Shown: piece by piece, positions 30,349 through 38,893 of the stretch
Position numbering within the stretch: position 1 is the stretch's first letter
Layout: each line of letters opens with the position of its first letter
NCBI GenBank assembly: GCA_013215465.1
Contig: JABSOW010000030.1
Span: 1 to 41,027 of the forward strand
Length of the DNA stretch: 41,027 bases
Origin: Colwellia sp.
GTDB lineage: Bacteria; Pseudomonadota; Gammaproteobacteria; Enterobacterales; Alteromonadaceae
Direction: 5' to 3'
The notes under the pieces: generated by a model
Databases searched by the model: none
What the model was told of the DNA's origin: nothing
The model's input: only the letters and a program-made list of their open reading frames with translations
Program-made: the position numbers and the translations under genes

Positions 30349-31491
30349 ATGCAAATATCTGACAATTTTGATAGCGGCAATATTCGTGTTATCAATGCAA
30401 GCGATGCTAGTAATATCCAACTAGAAATAAAACATGATAATCAATCTGAATTTTATCAATGGTTTCACTTCAAATTACAAACTGATGCTAGCCACGCTAA
30501 AATACCCCAAGAACATATTATTCATTTAACCAACGCCGGTAAAGCTGCCTATGTTGAAGGCTGGGAAGATTATCAAGCGGTTGCTTCGTATGATCGTGAA
30601 CATTGGTTTCGTGTACCAACAACTTATGATGGTACACGCCTTACTATTACCTTAACGCCAGAATATGACTCGGTATATTTTGCTTACTTTTCTCCTTATA
30701 GCTACGAGCGCCACCAAGATTTACTACATAATGCGCAAATGCACTTAGATTGTCAGTTACAAGTGTTAGGCCAAACCCTTGATGGTCGAGATATAAGCTT
30801 GTTAAAAATTGGTGAAGAAGGGGAGGGTAAACGCATTATTTGGTTAACAGCTCGCCAGCACCCAGGCGAAACCATGGCTGAATGGTTTATTGAAGGCTTT
30901 TTAGAGCGCCTGCTTGATGATGATGACGGTGTTGCTCGTTCATTAGTTAATAATGCGGTTTTTTATATAGTGCCGAATATGAACCCTGATGGTAGTGTTC
31001 GTGGACACCTGCGCACCAATGCGGTTGGCACTAACTTAAACCGTGAATGGTTAACGCCAAGTATGGAGCGTAGCCCAGAGGTTTACTTAGTGCGGAAAAA
31101 AATGCTTGCAACAGGTGTTGATATGTTTCTAGATATTCACGGCGATGAGGCGTTACCGGTTAACTTTTTAGCGGGCTGTGAAGGAGTTGCTGCGTATGAT
31201 GAACGCCATCAAGCGCTTGAAAACAAGTTTAAAAGCATTCTATTATCATTAACGCCAGAATTTCAAGATGAACGAGGCTATGACAAAGACAAACCCGGAA
31301 AGGCTAACCCAACGGTTGGTACTAACTGGGTTGGTAATCAGTTTAGCTGTTTAGCCTACACCATAGAAATGCCGTTTAAAGATAATGATTTGTTGCCTGA
31401 TTATAGTATGGGCTGGTCTGATATACGTAGCAGCTTGCTAGGTCGTGATTTTTTAACCGGTGTTTACCACATGATTGATGATTTACGATAA
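30349..31491 (+). CDS. M14 family zinc carboxypeptidase, cytosolic CCP-like
   Basis: The 380-residue product combines the N-terminal beta-sandwich of cytosolic carboxypeptidase-like proteins (ISDNFDSGNIRVI at the start, YFAYFSPYSYERH before the catalytic part) with an M14 domain. Zinc ligands are His171 and Glu174 (RQHPGET) and His264 (DIHGDE); the catalytic Glu is 340 (YTIEMPF). NMNPDGSVRGHLRTNAVGTNLNREW is the substrate-binding segment. There is no signal peptide. Related eukaryotic enzymes trim glutamates from tubulin; the bacterial substrate is unknown. I chose ATG 30349 (TAAGG upstream) over TTG 30322. Confidence 0.88.
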   Translation: MQISDNFDSGNIRVINASDASNIQLEIKHDNQSEFYQWFHFKLQTDASHAKIPQEHIIHLTNAGKAAYVEGWEDYQAVASYDREHWFRVPTTYDGTRLTITLTPEYDSVYFAYFSPYSYERHQDLLHNAQMHLDCQLQVLGQTLDGRDISLLKIGEEGEGKRIIWLTARQHPGETMAEWFIEGFLERLLDDDDGVARSLVNNAVFYIVPNMNPDGSVRGHLRTNAVGTNLNREWLTPSMERSPEVYLVRKKMLATGVDMFLDIHGDEALPVNFLAGCEGVAAYDERHQALENKFKSILLSLTPEFQDERGYDKDKPGKANPTVGTNWVGNQFSCLAYTIEMPFKDNDLLPDYSMGWSDIRSSLLGRDFLTGVYHMIDDLR

Positions 31492-31543
31492 TAATACTTT
31501 ATACTAAATGAAATAATAATATTAAAATAAAGAGGAAGTTTAC

Positions 31544-33052
31544 GTGCAGGAACTAGTCAATACTATCAATGGATATATTTGGAGCAGCGCACTGATTTAT
31601 TTGTGCTTAGGTGCAGGTTTATTTTTTACTGTACTCACGCGGTTTGTGCAAGTTCGCCAGTTTTCAGAAATGTGGCGTTTGTTAATATCAGGCAAAAGCT
31701 CAGAGCAAGGCATTTCATCTTTCCAAGCGTTAGCGGTTTCATTATCGGGTAGAGTTGGCGCCGGTAACATTGCAGGTGTTGCCGCGGCTATTGGCTTTGG
31801 TGGACCCGGCGCCGTATTCTGGATGTGGGTAGTTGCTTTTTTTGGCGCAGCAACCGCTTATGTAGAATCAACAAATGCACAAATATATAAAGAAGAACAT
31901 GATGGCAAATACCATGGTGGCCCCGCTTATTATATTGAAAAAGCAATGGGACAAAAATGGTACGCCTGGACTTTTGCTATCGCAACCATTATTGCCACGG
32001 GGATTTTACTGCCTACCGTGCAATCAAATACCATAGGCACTGCAGTAGAACAGGTGTTCGCTAACAGTGGCAGTATTGATACGGCTATTGGTGTTATTAG
32101 CTATGCCAAGTTGTATACCGCAACAGGCATCGTTTTATTATTTGGCTTTATCATTTTTGGTGGTATTAAACGTATCGCTAATTTTACTCAAGTTGTTGTG
32201 CCGTTTATGGCCTTGGCTTATATCTTAATTTCTCTGATCATCATTGGTTTAAACATAACGCAATTACCGGAAGCATTTATGTTGATTGTTGGTGATGCGT
32301 TTACGCCAATGGCGGGATTTGGTGCTGCTATTGGTTGGGGAGTTAAGCGAGGTGTTTATTCTAATGAAGCAGGACAAGGCACTGGCCCTCACGCCGCGGC
32401 GGCGGCTGAAGTTGACCATCCGGCGCAACAAGGTTTAGTACAAGCATTCTCCGTTTACATCGATACTTTATTTGTTTGCTCTGCCACCGCCTTTATGATC
32501 ATTATTACCGGTACGTATAATGTACACGGGGTAGGGGATGCGTTTATTGTGCAAAATATCGCCAGTGAAGTCGTTGCTAATGGACCACAATTTACCCAAA
32601 TGGCGGTAGAAAGCGTGTTTACCGGCGTTGGTAAACCTTTTGTCGCTTTAGCTTTGTTTTTCTTTGCCTTTACCACACTATTAGCTTATTACTTTATTGC
32701 AGAAAATAATATTTACTATATTAAGCGCACCCTTAATCTTCCAGGTGCGGTGTTTATATTAAAAATAGTGATTATGACGGCAACATTTTATGGCACAGTA
32801 AAAGCGGCCAATATTGCTTGGGGCCTAGGTGATATTGGTGTTGGCTTAATGGCATGGTTGAATATTGTTGGTATCATTATTATATTTTTCATGTCGAAAC
32901 CTGCCATTAAAGCGTTGGAAGATTATGAAGCACAACAAAAAGCTGGAGTGAAAAAGTATACTTTTAATCCTAAAAAATTAGGGATAAAAGATGCTACCTT
33001 CTGGGAAGAAAGGTGGGATAAAAGCGTCTCTGAGCAAAATAAAACAGAGTAA
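31544..33052 (+). CDS. AGCS family amino acid:sodium symporter
   Basis: The 502-residue inner-membrane protein belongs to the alanine/glycine:cation symporters. Landmarks are FQALAVSLSGRVGAGNIAGVA, GGPGAVFWMWVVAFFGAATAYVES, and GVKRGVYSNEAGQGTGPHAAAAA. About 10-11 membrane helices are apparent. It probably imports alanine or glycine with Na+, which fits a marine organism and a genome region that also holds ald and lrp. The GTG start at 31544 follows AGAGGAAG. A clear terminator follows. Confidence 0.92.
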   Translation: MQELVNTINGYIWSSALIYLCLGAGLFFTVLTRFVQVRQFSEMWRLLISGKSSEQGISSFQALAVSLSGRVGAGNIAGVAAAIGFGGPGAVFWMWVVAFFGAATAYVESTNAQIYKEEHDGKYHGGPAYYIEKAMGQKWYAWTFAIATIIATGILLPTVQSNTIGTAVEQVFANSGSIDTAIGVISYAKLYTATGIVLLFGFIIFGGIKRIANFTQVVVPFMALAYILISLIIIGLNITQLPEAFMLIVGDAFTPMAGFGAAIGWGVKRGVYSNEAGQGTGPHAAAAAEVDHPAQQGLVQAFSVYIDTLFVCSATAFMIIITGTYNVHGVGDAFIVQNIASEVVANGPQFTQMAVESVFTGVGKPFVALALFFFAFTTLLAYYFIAENNIYYIKRTLNLPGAVFILKIVIMTATFYGTVKAANIAWGLGDIGVGLMAWLNIVGIIIIFFMSKPAIKALEDYEAQQKAGVKKYTFNPKKLGIKDATFWEERWDKSVSEQNKTE

Positions 33053-33088
33053 AGCTAGCTAATTCATTATTTCATTTGCTATTAATTC

Positions 33089-33114
33089 AAAAAACGTCCA
33101 TCTGGGCGTTTTTT
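33089..33114 (+). terminator. Intrinsic terminator of the AGCS symporter gene
   Basis: AAAAAACGTCC pairs with GGGCGTTTTTT around ATCT (one G-T pair), giving a stem capped by four bases and a T-run on the plus strand. It begins 36 bp past the stop. Confidence 0.85.
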
Positions 33115-33174
33115 ATTGGCCAAATTTAGGTAGAATGGTGGTCATATTTTCAAAGGTAAATAAAGACCCTATTA

Positions 33175-33501
33175 ATGGCAGTAACAAATTGTCCTAGTTG
33201 TAAGAAAAAAATATCAGATAAAGCCAAAGAATGCAGTCACTGTGGATTATCTTTGCATGCGTTAGATAGCGATAAAATCGCTAATTTGAATCATGTCAAT
33301 CGTATCAATCAAGCCCAACGTTTAATGAGCTATTCATTTGTTGCCATGCTGTTGTTTTGTGGTGGCTTTTTATTTATGTTTTGGGACAACGTTGAACAAG
33401 GTACTTGGCAGCACAACTTAGCCATGGCCAGCACGGTTATTGGTTTTATTTTGTATATTATTATCCGCGTTCGATTACTTTTCTTTAAACGAAAAAAATA
33501 G
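33175..33501 (+). CDS. Zinc-ribbon membrane protein
   Basis: The 108-residue product has an N-terminal zinc ribbon (Cys6, Cys9, Cys20, Cys23: NCPSCKKKI and ECSHCG), a short linker, and two membrane helices (about 51-70 and 82-102) ending in a basic tail. Such zinc_ribbon_2 proteins are widespread and mostly uncharacterised. The ribosome binding site is weak. Confidence 0.75.
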   Translation: MAVTNCPSCKKKISDKAKECSHCGLSLHALDSDKIANLNHVNRINQAQRLMSYSFVAMLLFCGGFLFMFWDNVEQGTWQHNLAMASTVIGFILYIIIRVRLLFFKRKK

Positions 33502-33626
33502 CAATCACAATCAACGCCTGCCTACATGGATTTAGGTACTTAGGTTCAGTCTGGAACTATCGACCTGTGACTGTAAGCCTTTTAATTCTCGCACAAACGA
33601 GTATTTCGAAATAACATGAGTATAAT

Positions 33627-33956
33627 ATGAATTTAGATAGCACAATAGAAAACATGCCTGAAGCTATGTATTTAAGATTAAAGTGCGCTGCGGAAACAGG
33701 AAAGTGGCCGGAAGGTGTCGTTGTAGATCAGGCTCAGCGCGATACCGCATTACAATTAATAATGGCTTATCAAGCATGTCATTTAGATAGTGATGAAATG
33801 TTAACCATAGGCAGCGATGGCCAAATGGTACATAAAAACAAACGACAATTAAAAGAAAAATTTACCAGTGCAGCCAAAGAAAAGGCAATTACCCCTTGCG
33901 CTAAACCTGATGTAGATGCACTTAAAAGCGATATTGCTCATTTTACCGAACTGTAA
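33627..33956 (+). CDS. YeaC/DUF1315 family protein
   Basis: The 109-residue cytosolic product has the family's core MPEAMYLRLKCAAETGKWPEG and LQLIMAYQACHL in its first 60 residues, as in E. coli YeaC; the C-terminal half is polar and variable. The function is unknown. It lies 50 bp before the DUF349 gene on the same strand and may share its transcript. Confidence 0.82.
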   Translation: MNLDSTIENMPEAMYLRLKCAAETGKWPEGVVVDQAQRDTALQLIMAYQACHLDSDEMLTIGSDGQMVHKNKRQLKEKFTSAAKEKAITPCAKPDVDALKSDIAHFTEL

Positions 33957-34006
33957 CTTGTTTCAGTTATCAATAATTTCAACTTAACTAAATTATAACG
34001 GCTCCT

Positions 34007-36883
34007 ATGATTTTTAATCTGTTTAAACGTAAAAACAAATGGCAACACAAAGACAGTAATGTACGTATTGCAGCGATAAATGAAGAATTAGATAGTAATA
34101 ACAGTGATAACAAAGCGACTTTGTTATCACTGTTAAATACGGATAGCAGTGAGTTAGTGCGGCGTGCTGTGTTATTAAAATTTAATAATTTCGATGACTA
34201 TTACCATGCTAGCATCAGCAATGATAACAAAGCGGTGCAAGAATTTTCTTATACGCAAGTACAAGAAATTCTATTTAATACACAGGCTGTTAAGTTAACG
34301 GTAGCGGCCAAACAAAACTTTTTATCTATGCTATTAGCAACGCCAACAATAAACTTTTCTTTATTGAACCATTGGTTTGAACATGAAGTAGAGCCAAAAA
34401 TAATAATTGATTTATTTCAAGTGATAGTAAAAAAGAAAAATATCTCCTCATTCTTGTTACAAACGTTTATTAAAAAAAATAATAGTGAAGTACAAATTAA
34501 ATTGCTATCTCTCGATTTAAAAGAACTTAATGAAGCGACACTATTAACAAAGCTGCTCAAAAAGGCCGTAAATGATAACGTTACACAAATTATTGATGAC
34601 AAGTTAGCACAATTACTTGAACAGCAAGAAAAACCTAAAAGATTACAAAAGCAATGTCAGTTGTTGCTTTCAAAACTATTGGCATTAAAAGATCTGTCTG
34701 ATTTTAGTCAATACTTAACAAAAAAAGCAGCCTTAGTACAAGAGTGGCAACAGAGCCTACCTGAATTAACATGTTTATCAGAAGAAGAGCAACATATATT
34801 AGCGAACAAATATGACAAGATCACCGCTCAACTTAGTCAACTATTTGCCCCTAAAGAAGAAGCCTATCATCAAGAAAAAATTGCAGAGCAATTAGCCCAC
34901 GACAAACAAGTCGTTAAAAATAGTGTTAGTAAGGCCATTGCGAAATTAAATCAAGTGATCACTACTGCTGTTTTTGAAGATGAAACACTTAATGAAACAG
35001 ATTTTTTAAAGCAGTTAATCCAGTTAAACCAAGAGTTAGTGACAAGTGTGTTAAATGCCCAAGAGCAACAGAGTTTTGCCAAACAAATAATACAGTTAGA
35101 AAAACGCTTAACTCAACTACCTGAAATTGCGCAATCGGTGAGTCAAGCAACTCACCTTATTTCTAAAATATCACAATTAGCATTACCGCAAACACTGGCT
35201 GAATTAAATGAACGCAACCAAGTTTACCGTGACTGGTTAACACAGTGGCAAGCGGTAGAACAACAAGCATGTGGTATGTTACCGCAGTCAATTAAAGATG
35301 CCCATAAAGAAATTACCCAGCTTTGGCAAAATGGCCTTAATCCCTTGCGACACGAACAAAAATTATTGTTTAGCCAAACCAAGAAAAAACTTATTGATTT
35401 AAAACGCTTACTTTTTAGCGGTAAATACAAAGTATGTTTTGGTTTGTTTAAAGGCGTTAATCAAACGATAAATTTATTGTCTGTTTACCAGCAACAACAG
35501 CTACAGCGTGATTTTGATAACATAAGTGAAAAAATGGCAGAGATCAGCGATTGGGAACACTACATTGCCACGCCACGTAAACAACAATTGTTAAGCGACA
35601 TAAGCGATTTAGTTACTACGCCGCTGGATAACCCTAATGAACAAGCAGATAAAGTAAAAACATATCGTAAAATATGGAATTCATTAGGTCATGCCGATGA
35701 AAACGTAGATCAAGAGCTGAATAAACAATTTAACCTTGCTTGTGAACAAGCATTTGCCCCCTGTCGTTTATTTTATGCTGAGCAAGAAAAATTACGGGAA
35801 CAACACCTAGTAACTCGCAATGAAATAATTTCACATGCAAAAACACTTGCTGATTCAATTATAGCAACAGATACTGACGTTGCGGCTATTGACTATAAGA
35901 TGCTCGATGGGAAACTCAATAAACTGCAACAACGCTGGCAACAAGCAGGTGAGGTTGACAGACAAGGTTACCAAAAGCTTTATCGACAATTTAAAAATAC
36001 CTTACAGCCGATTAGAAAAGCTATTAAAGATTTTCATGATGCTAATGGCAGCAATAAACAAGCCTTAATTACCATAGCTGAGCAACAGCTAACTGTTGAA
36101 GATATATATCAAGCTGTTGATGCGGTAAAAGAATTACAACAACAATGGCGTGCTATCGGTTTTGCCGGCACTCATCAAGAATCAAAGTTATGGCAAAAAT
36201 TTAGATCTCTTAATGATCAAGTTTTTGCCAAACGTGCTGAATTAAAAACAACACAACAAACAGAGATAGCCTCATTAGCAGCGCAATTTACTCAAACACT
36301 GAGTAATATTAAAGCTGAACTTGCTGATTCTCAGTTAGCACACAGTAAAGCACAAGCGGAACAACTATTAAGCGAAGTAATAAACAATAAACCGGTGATT
36401 AAATCTGTTGCTGCAGCAATCGAATTTTTTATTAAAGATGTTACCAAGAAAATAGCCACGCAAGATAACAGGGCAGAGCAAGATAATTGGCGCAGCCTTT
36501 TTTGTCTACTTAGCAAAGTAGCCCAAGATGACAATGACGGCGAAAGGACACTTAACGCATTAATCACTAATAATACGGACGATTATCAAAAATTAACAAG
36601 TTTTTGGCAAAAGCGTTTACAAGAGCAACTAGTACTAAACACTCAAGCTGATGTTAAAGAGCGTGAAATTAAAACACTAGAAATTGAAATTTTAGCACAA
36701 GTTGAATCACCAGCAGAATATGCAAACCAACGTATGGCAGTACAGGTAAGCTTAATGCAAGAGCAAATGTTGTCTGGGGCAGGGATAGATTTACAGCAAA
36801 GTTTGATTAATTGGTTACGTTTAGGAAAGTTAACGCATCTTGATTTAATGCTACTTGAACGATTAAATAAAATTTATAGCTAG
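34007..36883 (+). CDS. Large DUF349 repeat protein
   Basis: The 958-residue cytosolic, almost wholly alpha-helical product carries several DUF349-type helices, best seen as LQQRWQQAGEVDRQGYQKLY and LQQQWRAIGFAG followed by LWQKFRSLNDQV in the C-terminal third; a diverged one is seen at KIWNSLGHA. The N-terminal ~120 residues look like a HEAT-type helical hairpin region (VRIAAINEEL, SELVRRAVLLKF). It is rich in Gln and Lys with long coiled-coil stretches. The function is unknown to me; other DUF349 proteins have been linked to nucleic-acid or ribosome-related roles, but nothing in this sequence decides it. The translation start has no strong ribosome binding site. Confidence 0.8.
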   Translation: MIFNLFKRKNKWQHKDSNVRIAAINEELDSNNSDNKATLLSLLNTDSSELVRRAVLLKFNNFDDYYHASISNDNKAVQEFSYTQVQEILFNTQAVKLTVAAKQNFLSMLLATPTINFSLLNHWFEHEVEPKIIIDLFQVIVKKKNISSFLLQTFIKKNNSEVQIKLLSLDLKELNEATLLTKLLKKAVNDNVTQIIDDKLAQLLEQQEKPKRLQKQCQLLLSKLLALKDLSDFSQYLTKKAALVQEWQQSLPELTCLSEEEQHILANKYDKITAQLSQLFAPKEEAYHQEKIAEQLAHDKQVVKNSVSKAIAKLNQVITTAVFEDETLNETDFLKQLIQLNQELVTSVLNAQEQQSFAKQIIQLEKRLTQLPEIAQSVSQATHLISKISQLALPQTLAELNERNQVYRDWLTQWQAVEQQACGMLPQSIKDAHKEITQLWQNGLNPLRHEQKLLFSQTKKKLIDLKRLLFSGKYKVCFGLFKGVNQTINLLSVYQQQQLQRDFDNISEKMAEISDWEHYIATPRKQQLLSDISDLVTTPLDNPNEQADKVKTYRKIWNSLGHADENVDQELNKQFNLACEQAFAPCRLFYAEQEKLREQHLVTRNEIISHAKTLADSIIATDTDVAAIDYKMLDGKLNKLQQRWQQAGEVDRQGYQKLYRQFKNTLQPIRKAIKDFHDANGSNKQALITIAEQQLTVEDIYQAVDAVKELQQQWRAIGFAGTHQESKLWQKFRSLNDQVFAKRAELKTTQQTEIASLAAQFTQTLSNIKAELADSQLAHSKAQAEQLLSEVINNKPVIKSVAAAIEFFIKDVTKKIATQDNRAEQDNWRSLFCLLSKVAQDDNDGERTLNALITNNTDDYQKLTSFWQKRLQEQLVLNTQADVKEREIKTLEIEILAQVESPAEYANQRMAVQVSLMQEQMLSGAGIDLQQSLINWLRLGKLTHLDLMLLERLNKIYS

Positions 36884-36901
36884 TATTCTTGTTAGTTAAT
36901 G

Positions 36902-36937
36902 AACTTACACTATTTCACCTCAGTAATAGTGTAAGTT
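36902..36937. terminator. Terminator between the DUF349 gene and osmC-like gene
   Basis: AACTTACACTATT (36902-36914) pairs perfectly with AATAGTGTAAGTT (36925-36937) around a 10-base loop, 18 bp past the DUF349 stop. The 13 bp stem is strong, with a short T-run on the plus strand. It may also serve the convergent minus-strand gene. Confidence 0.7.
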
Positions 36938-37055
36938 TGAATTGATAGTATCAGCCTGCTGTGCGAGCGGCCTTGTTTAATTAAACGCTATTTCCCGTAT
37001 TTGGTAATATCATTGAAGTTAGAGTGTTTCGTCCATCACAATTTCATGCCCTTTA

Positions 37056-37505
37056 TTATGCTGGTTCAACAATATTCAAGCCGATTGAAATTGGCGTCGC
37101 ATTCGCTAAGTTGTCTGATACTGGGCAGCGTTCCTTAACTTGGCTTAGCCAACTATCTAACGTTTCTTGATCTGCTTGCGCATCAACACAAAAATCGATA
37201 CTTATTCCCTTATAGCCTGCTCGGTCGTTGGTTACTCTGCCAAATAAAAGATCAGGATTTATATCGCCATTGGCTTTTATTTCTAAACTATTAATGGTTA
37301 ATCCCATTTCTTTTGCAACAATGTAGCAAGTTACATTTAAGCAACCGACAATAGCACTAAGTACATATTCAACAGGATTTGGCCCTTCATCTTGACCTCC
37401 CAATACCGGTGGCTCATCAACTATCATCGTAAAGTCACGTGCTTTTACTGACATTCGAGTTGCTGATTGTGAATAACCGACAACACTAAAATTAATATCG
37501 GGCAA
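37056..37505 (-). CDS. OsmC family protein
   Basis: The 149-residue product is an OsmC/Ohr-fold protein of the YhfA-like branch, with GPNPVEYVLSAIVGCLNVTC and ERCPVSDNL. Cys55 and Cys127 match the two conserved positions of the family; peroxidase activity on organic hydroperoxides is plausible but not proven for this branch. The start is a TTG at 37505 with AGGAG 6 bases upstream on the minus strand. It is convergent with the DUF349 gene. Confidence 0.88.
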   Translation of the reverse strand: MPDINFSVVGYSQSATRMSVKARDFTMIVDEPPVLGGQDEGPNPVEYVLSAIVGCLNVTCYIVAKEMGLTINSLEIKANGDINPDLLFGRVTNDRAGYKGISIDFCVDAQADQETLDSWLSQVKERCPVSDNLANATPISIGLNIVEPA

Positions 37506-37620
37506 AACTTACTCCTAGTAATATTTTTGTATGAATAGTAAACGAGAACTATTCATATTTTAAGGTGCGTAGGTTATCACTAAAAACATAGTCAAAACTA
37601 GTAAAGATCTTTGTTTCTGT

Positions 37621-37815
37621 AACGCACTGTAGACGATTAGGACGTTTTAAATCTCAAGCCTTGCTTGATGAAGCGGCCTTAATGGTTTGTATGGCTTACG
37701 TAGATTTAAATCCGGTTAGAGCTAAGTTGGCTAAAACTCCAGAGACATCAACTACACCAGCATTCAAGGTCGAATTAAAGCTGCTATTAACGGCAAAAAA
37801 GCAGAATATAAGTAA
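37621..37815 (+). pseudogene. 3' remnant of a REP-associated (Y1, IS200-like) transposase gene
   Basis: GRFKSQALLDEAALMVCMAYVDLNPVRAKLAKTPETS is the well-known C-terminal block of one Y1-transposase subgroup found in marine gammaproteobacteria. Upstream of it, the expected TGRFWE stretch is scrambled. After TPETS the frame slips by one base: the frame YTSIQGRIKAAINGKKAEYK continues to a stop at 37813-37815. The catalytic N-terminal part (HUH and Tyr) is absent. It is a dead fragment. Confidence 0.75.
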
Positions 37816-37934
37816 AAACCAGCCGGGATGTAATGCTAAATGATAAAAAAACCGCCAAAAATGTAAACATTTTGGATTGTTAAAAGAAAGCAATCCCGTT
37901 AGAGTATTTTGATAAAAAATAATATAAAAACGAG
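37797..37934 (+). repeat. Dispersed ~140 bp repeat, copy B
   Basis: It matches 2386-2529. The hairpin AAAATGT-AA-ACATTTT (37858-37873) keeps pairing despite base changes relative to copy A. Copy B lacks the terminal IS inverted repeat present after copy A and joins directly to GTTATGT (37934-37940), the same core as at 133-139. The first 19 bases are the end of the Y1-transposase reading frame. Confidence 0.7.
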
Positions 37935-37981
37935 TTATGTTTAAGAGGTAGGTTTGAATATTGAGAGAAATTGATCTAAAA

Positions 37982-38515
37982 ATGACGCGCTTATTCACAG
38001 CATTGGAAATTCCTGATCCAGTTAAAGAAGAGCTTTCAAGGTTAGAGCCAAAAGGCAATGACATTAAGGTGCATAATCAGCCACATATTACCTTACATTT
38101 TATTGGTAAAGTGTCTGATATAGTGGCAAGTTCTATTTGCTCTGAACTGAATAATATAGAGTTAAATTGTTATACTCAGGCAATCTCAGGTGTTGGAGCA
38201 TTCTATCGTGGTAAGGCTCCTCATTCTCTCTGGGCCGGCGTCGACAAATGTAATGGGCTTAATACCTTACATAGTGCTGTTGGTCGTTCCCTCAGCAGAT
38301 TAGGCATTGAACTAGATAAGCGAGAGTATAGACCTCATATTACAATTGCACGGCTAAGGTCATCTAATGAAAAATATGTACAATCATATATTTCAAATCA
38401 TGAAAATTTTAAAACGTCATTTAGTGTAAAAAGGTTCTGTCTCTATTCTTACGTATTTGAACAAGGTAAACCTGTTTATACAAAAGTACAAGAGTATAAC
38501 TTAATCAATTATTGA
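37982..38515 (+). CDS. thpR: RNA 2',3'-cyclic phosphodiesterase (LigT/ThpR, 2H family)
   Basis: The 177-residue product begins TRLFTALEIPDPVKEEL and has both HxT motifs of the 2H phosphoesterase fold: His35-Ile-Thr37 (PHITLHFIG) and His119-Ile-Thr121 (PHITIARLR). It would open 2',3'-cyclic phosphates on RNA, and related enzymes ligate 2'-5' bonds in vitro. I chose ATG 37982 because family members start MRLF-like; a TTG at 37961 is in frame. The gene begins 48 bp after a repeat that ends in an attC-type core, with mobile-element fragments on both sides, so it may have arrived by transfer. Confidence 0.9.
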   Translation: MTRLFTALEIPDPVKEELSRLEPKGNDIKVHNQPHITLHFIGKVSDIVASSICSELNNIELNCYTQAISGVGAFYRGKAPHSLWAGVDKCNGLNTLHSAVGRSLSRLGIELDKREYRPHITIARLRSSNEKYVQSYISNHENFKTSFSVKRFCLYSYVFEQGKPVYTKVQEYNLINY

Positions 38516-38584
38516 GTGTGTGAACTTAAACTATAAGCTGTTTAATAGGCCAATCTCAGAACAAAGTGGAATCCCACATACATT

Positions 38585-38641
38585 CAGACTTTACCGATGA
38601 AAGTTATTCATCATCTTTAAAGTCTGATTCATTTGTTTTTA
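38585..38641 (+). terminator. Probable terminator after thpR
   Basis: CAGACTTTA (38585-38593) pairs with TAAAGTCTG (38618-38626), with an inner GATGAA/TTCATC stem. A T-rich tail (TTTGTTTTT) follows. The large two-part stem is unusual for a plain terminator, so a folded recombination site or mobile-element end is an alternative. Confidence 0.45.
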
Positions 38642-38705
38642 GGTTAGGATTTAAATTTACTGATAATTTTTCTTTTTAATTCGTCCGCAGGAATTGGTTT
38701 AAACC

Positions 38706-38863
38706 CCCGTCTTTAGACGGGATAGCTTTAAGCTAGTAGTTGCGTTTATTATATGGGTATGAAATATCGTAATGATTCACATACCAAATATAAAATAGAA
38801 TACCATTTTGTCTGGGTAACGAAGTATCGTTATCGGCTATGGCTTGCACCTAACCTCCGTTAA
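38706..38863 (+). mobile_element. Left-end fragment of an IS200/IS605-type element
   Basis: The hairpin CCCGTCT-TT-AGACGGG (38706-38721) is the typical subterminal left-end structure of IS200/IS605 elements. It is followed at the usual distance by the first codons of tnpA. The element breaks off after about 28 codons; the right end was not found. Confidence 0.7.
38753..38863 (+). pseudogene. tnpA: N-terminal fragment of IS200/IS605 transposase TnpA
   Basis: The frame reads MGMKYRNDSHTKYKIEYHFV and continues WVTKYRYR, the characteristic N-terminus of TnpA, then loses similarity (LWLAPNLR) and stops at 38861-38863. The HUH motif and catalytic Tyr are missing, so it is inactive. The break lies near 38836. 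Confidence 0.75.
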
Positions 38864-38893
38864 ATTAAGTTTATTAATATCTTGCTGATTCAA

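Noticed and set aside
38516..38660. Possible attC after thpR
   Set aside because: There is a large hairpin and a near-match ACATACA, but no ACATAAC box and no GTTRRRY partner at the correct distance; a terminator explains it as well.
38848..38865. ACCTAAC-CTCC-GTTAAAT, resembling paired attC core boxes
   Set aside because: The boxes are only 4 bp apart, leaving no room for L boxes or a stem, and they do not pair with each other along their full length.
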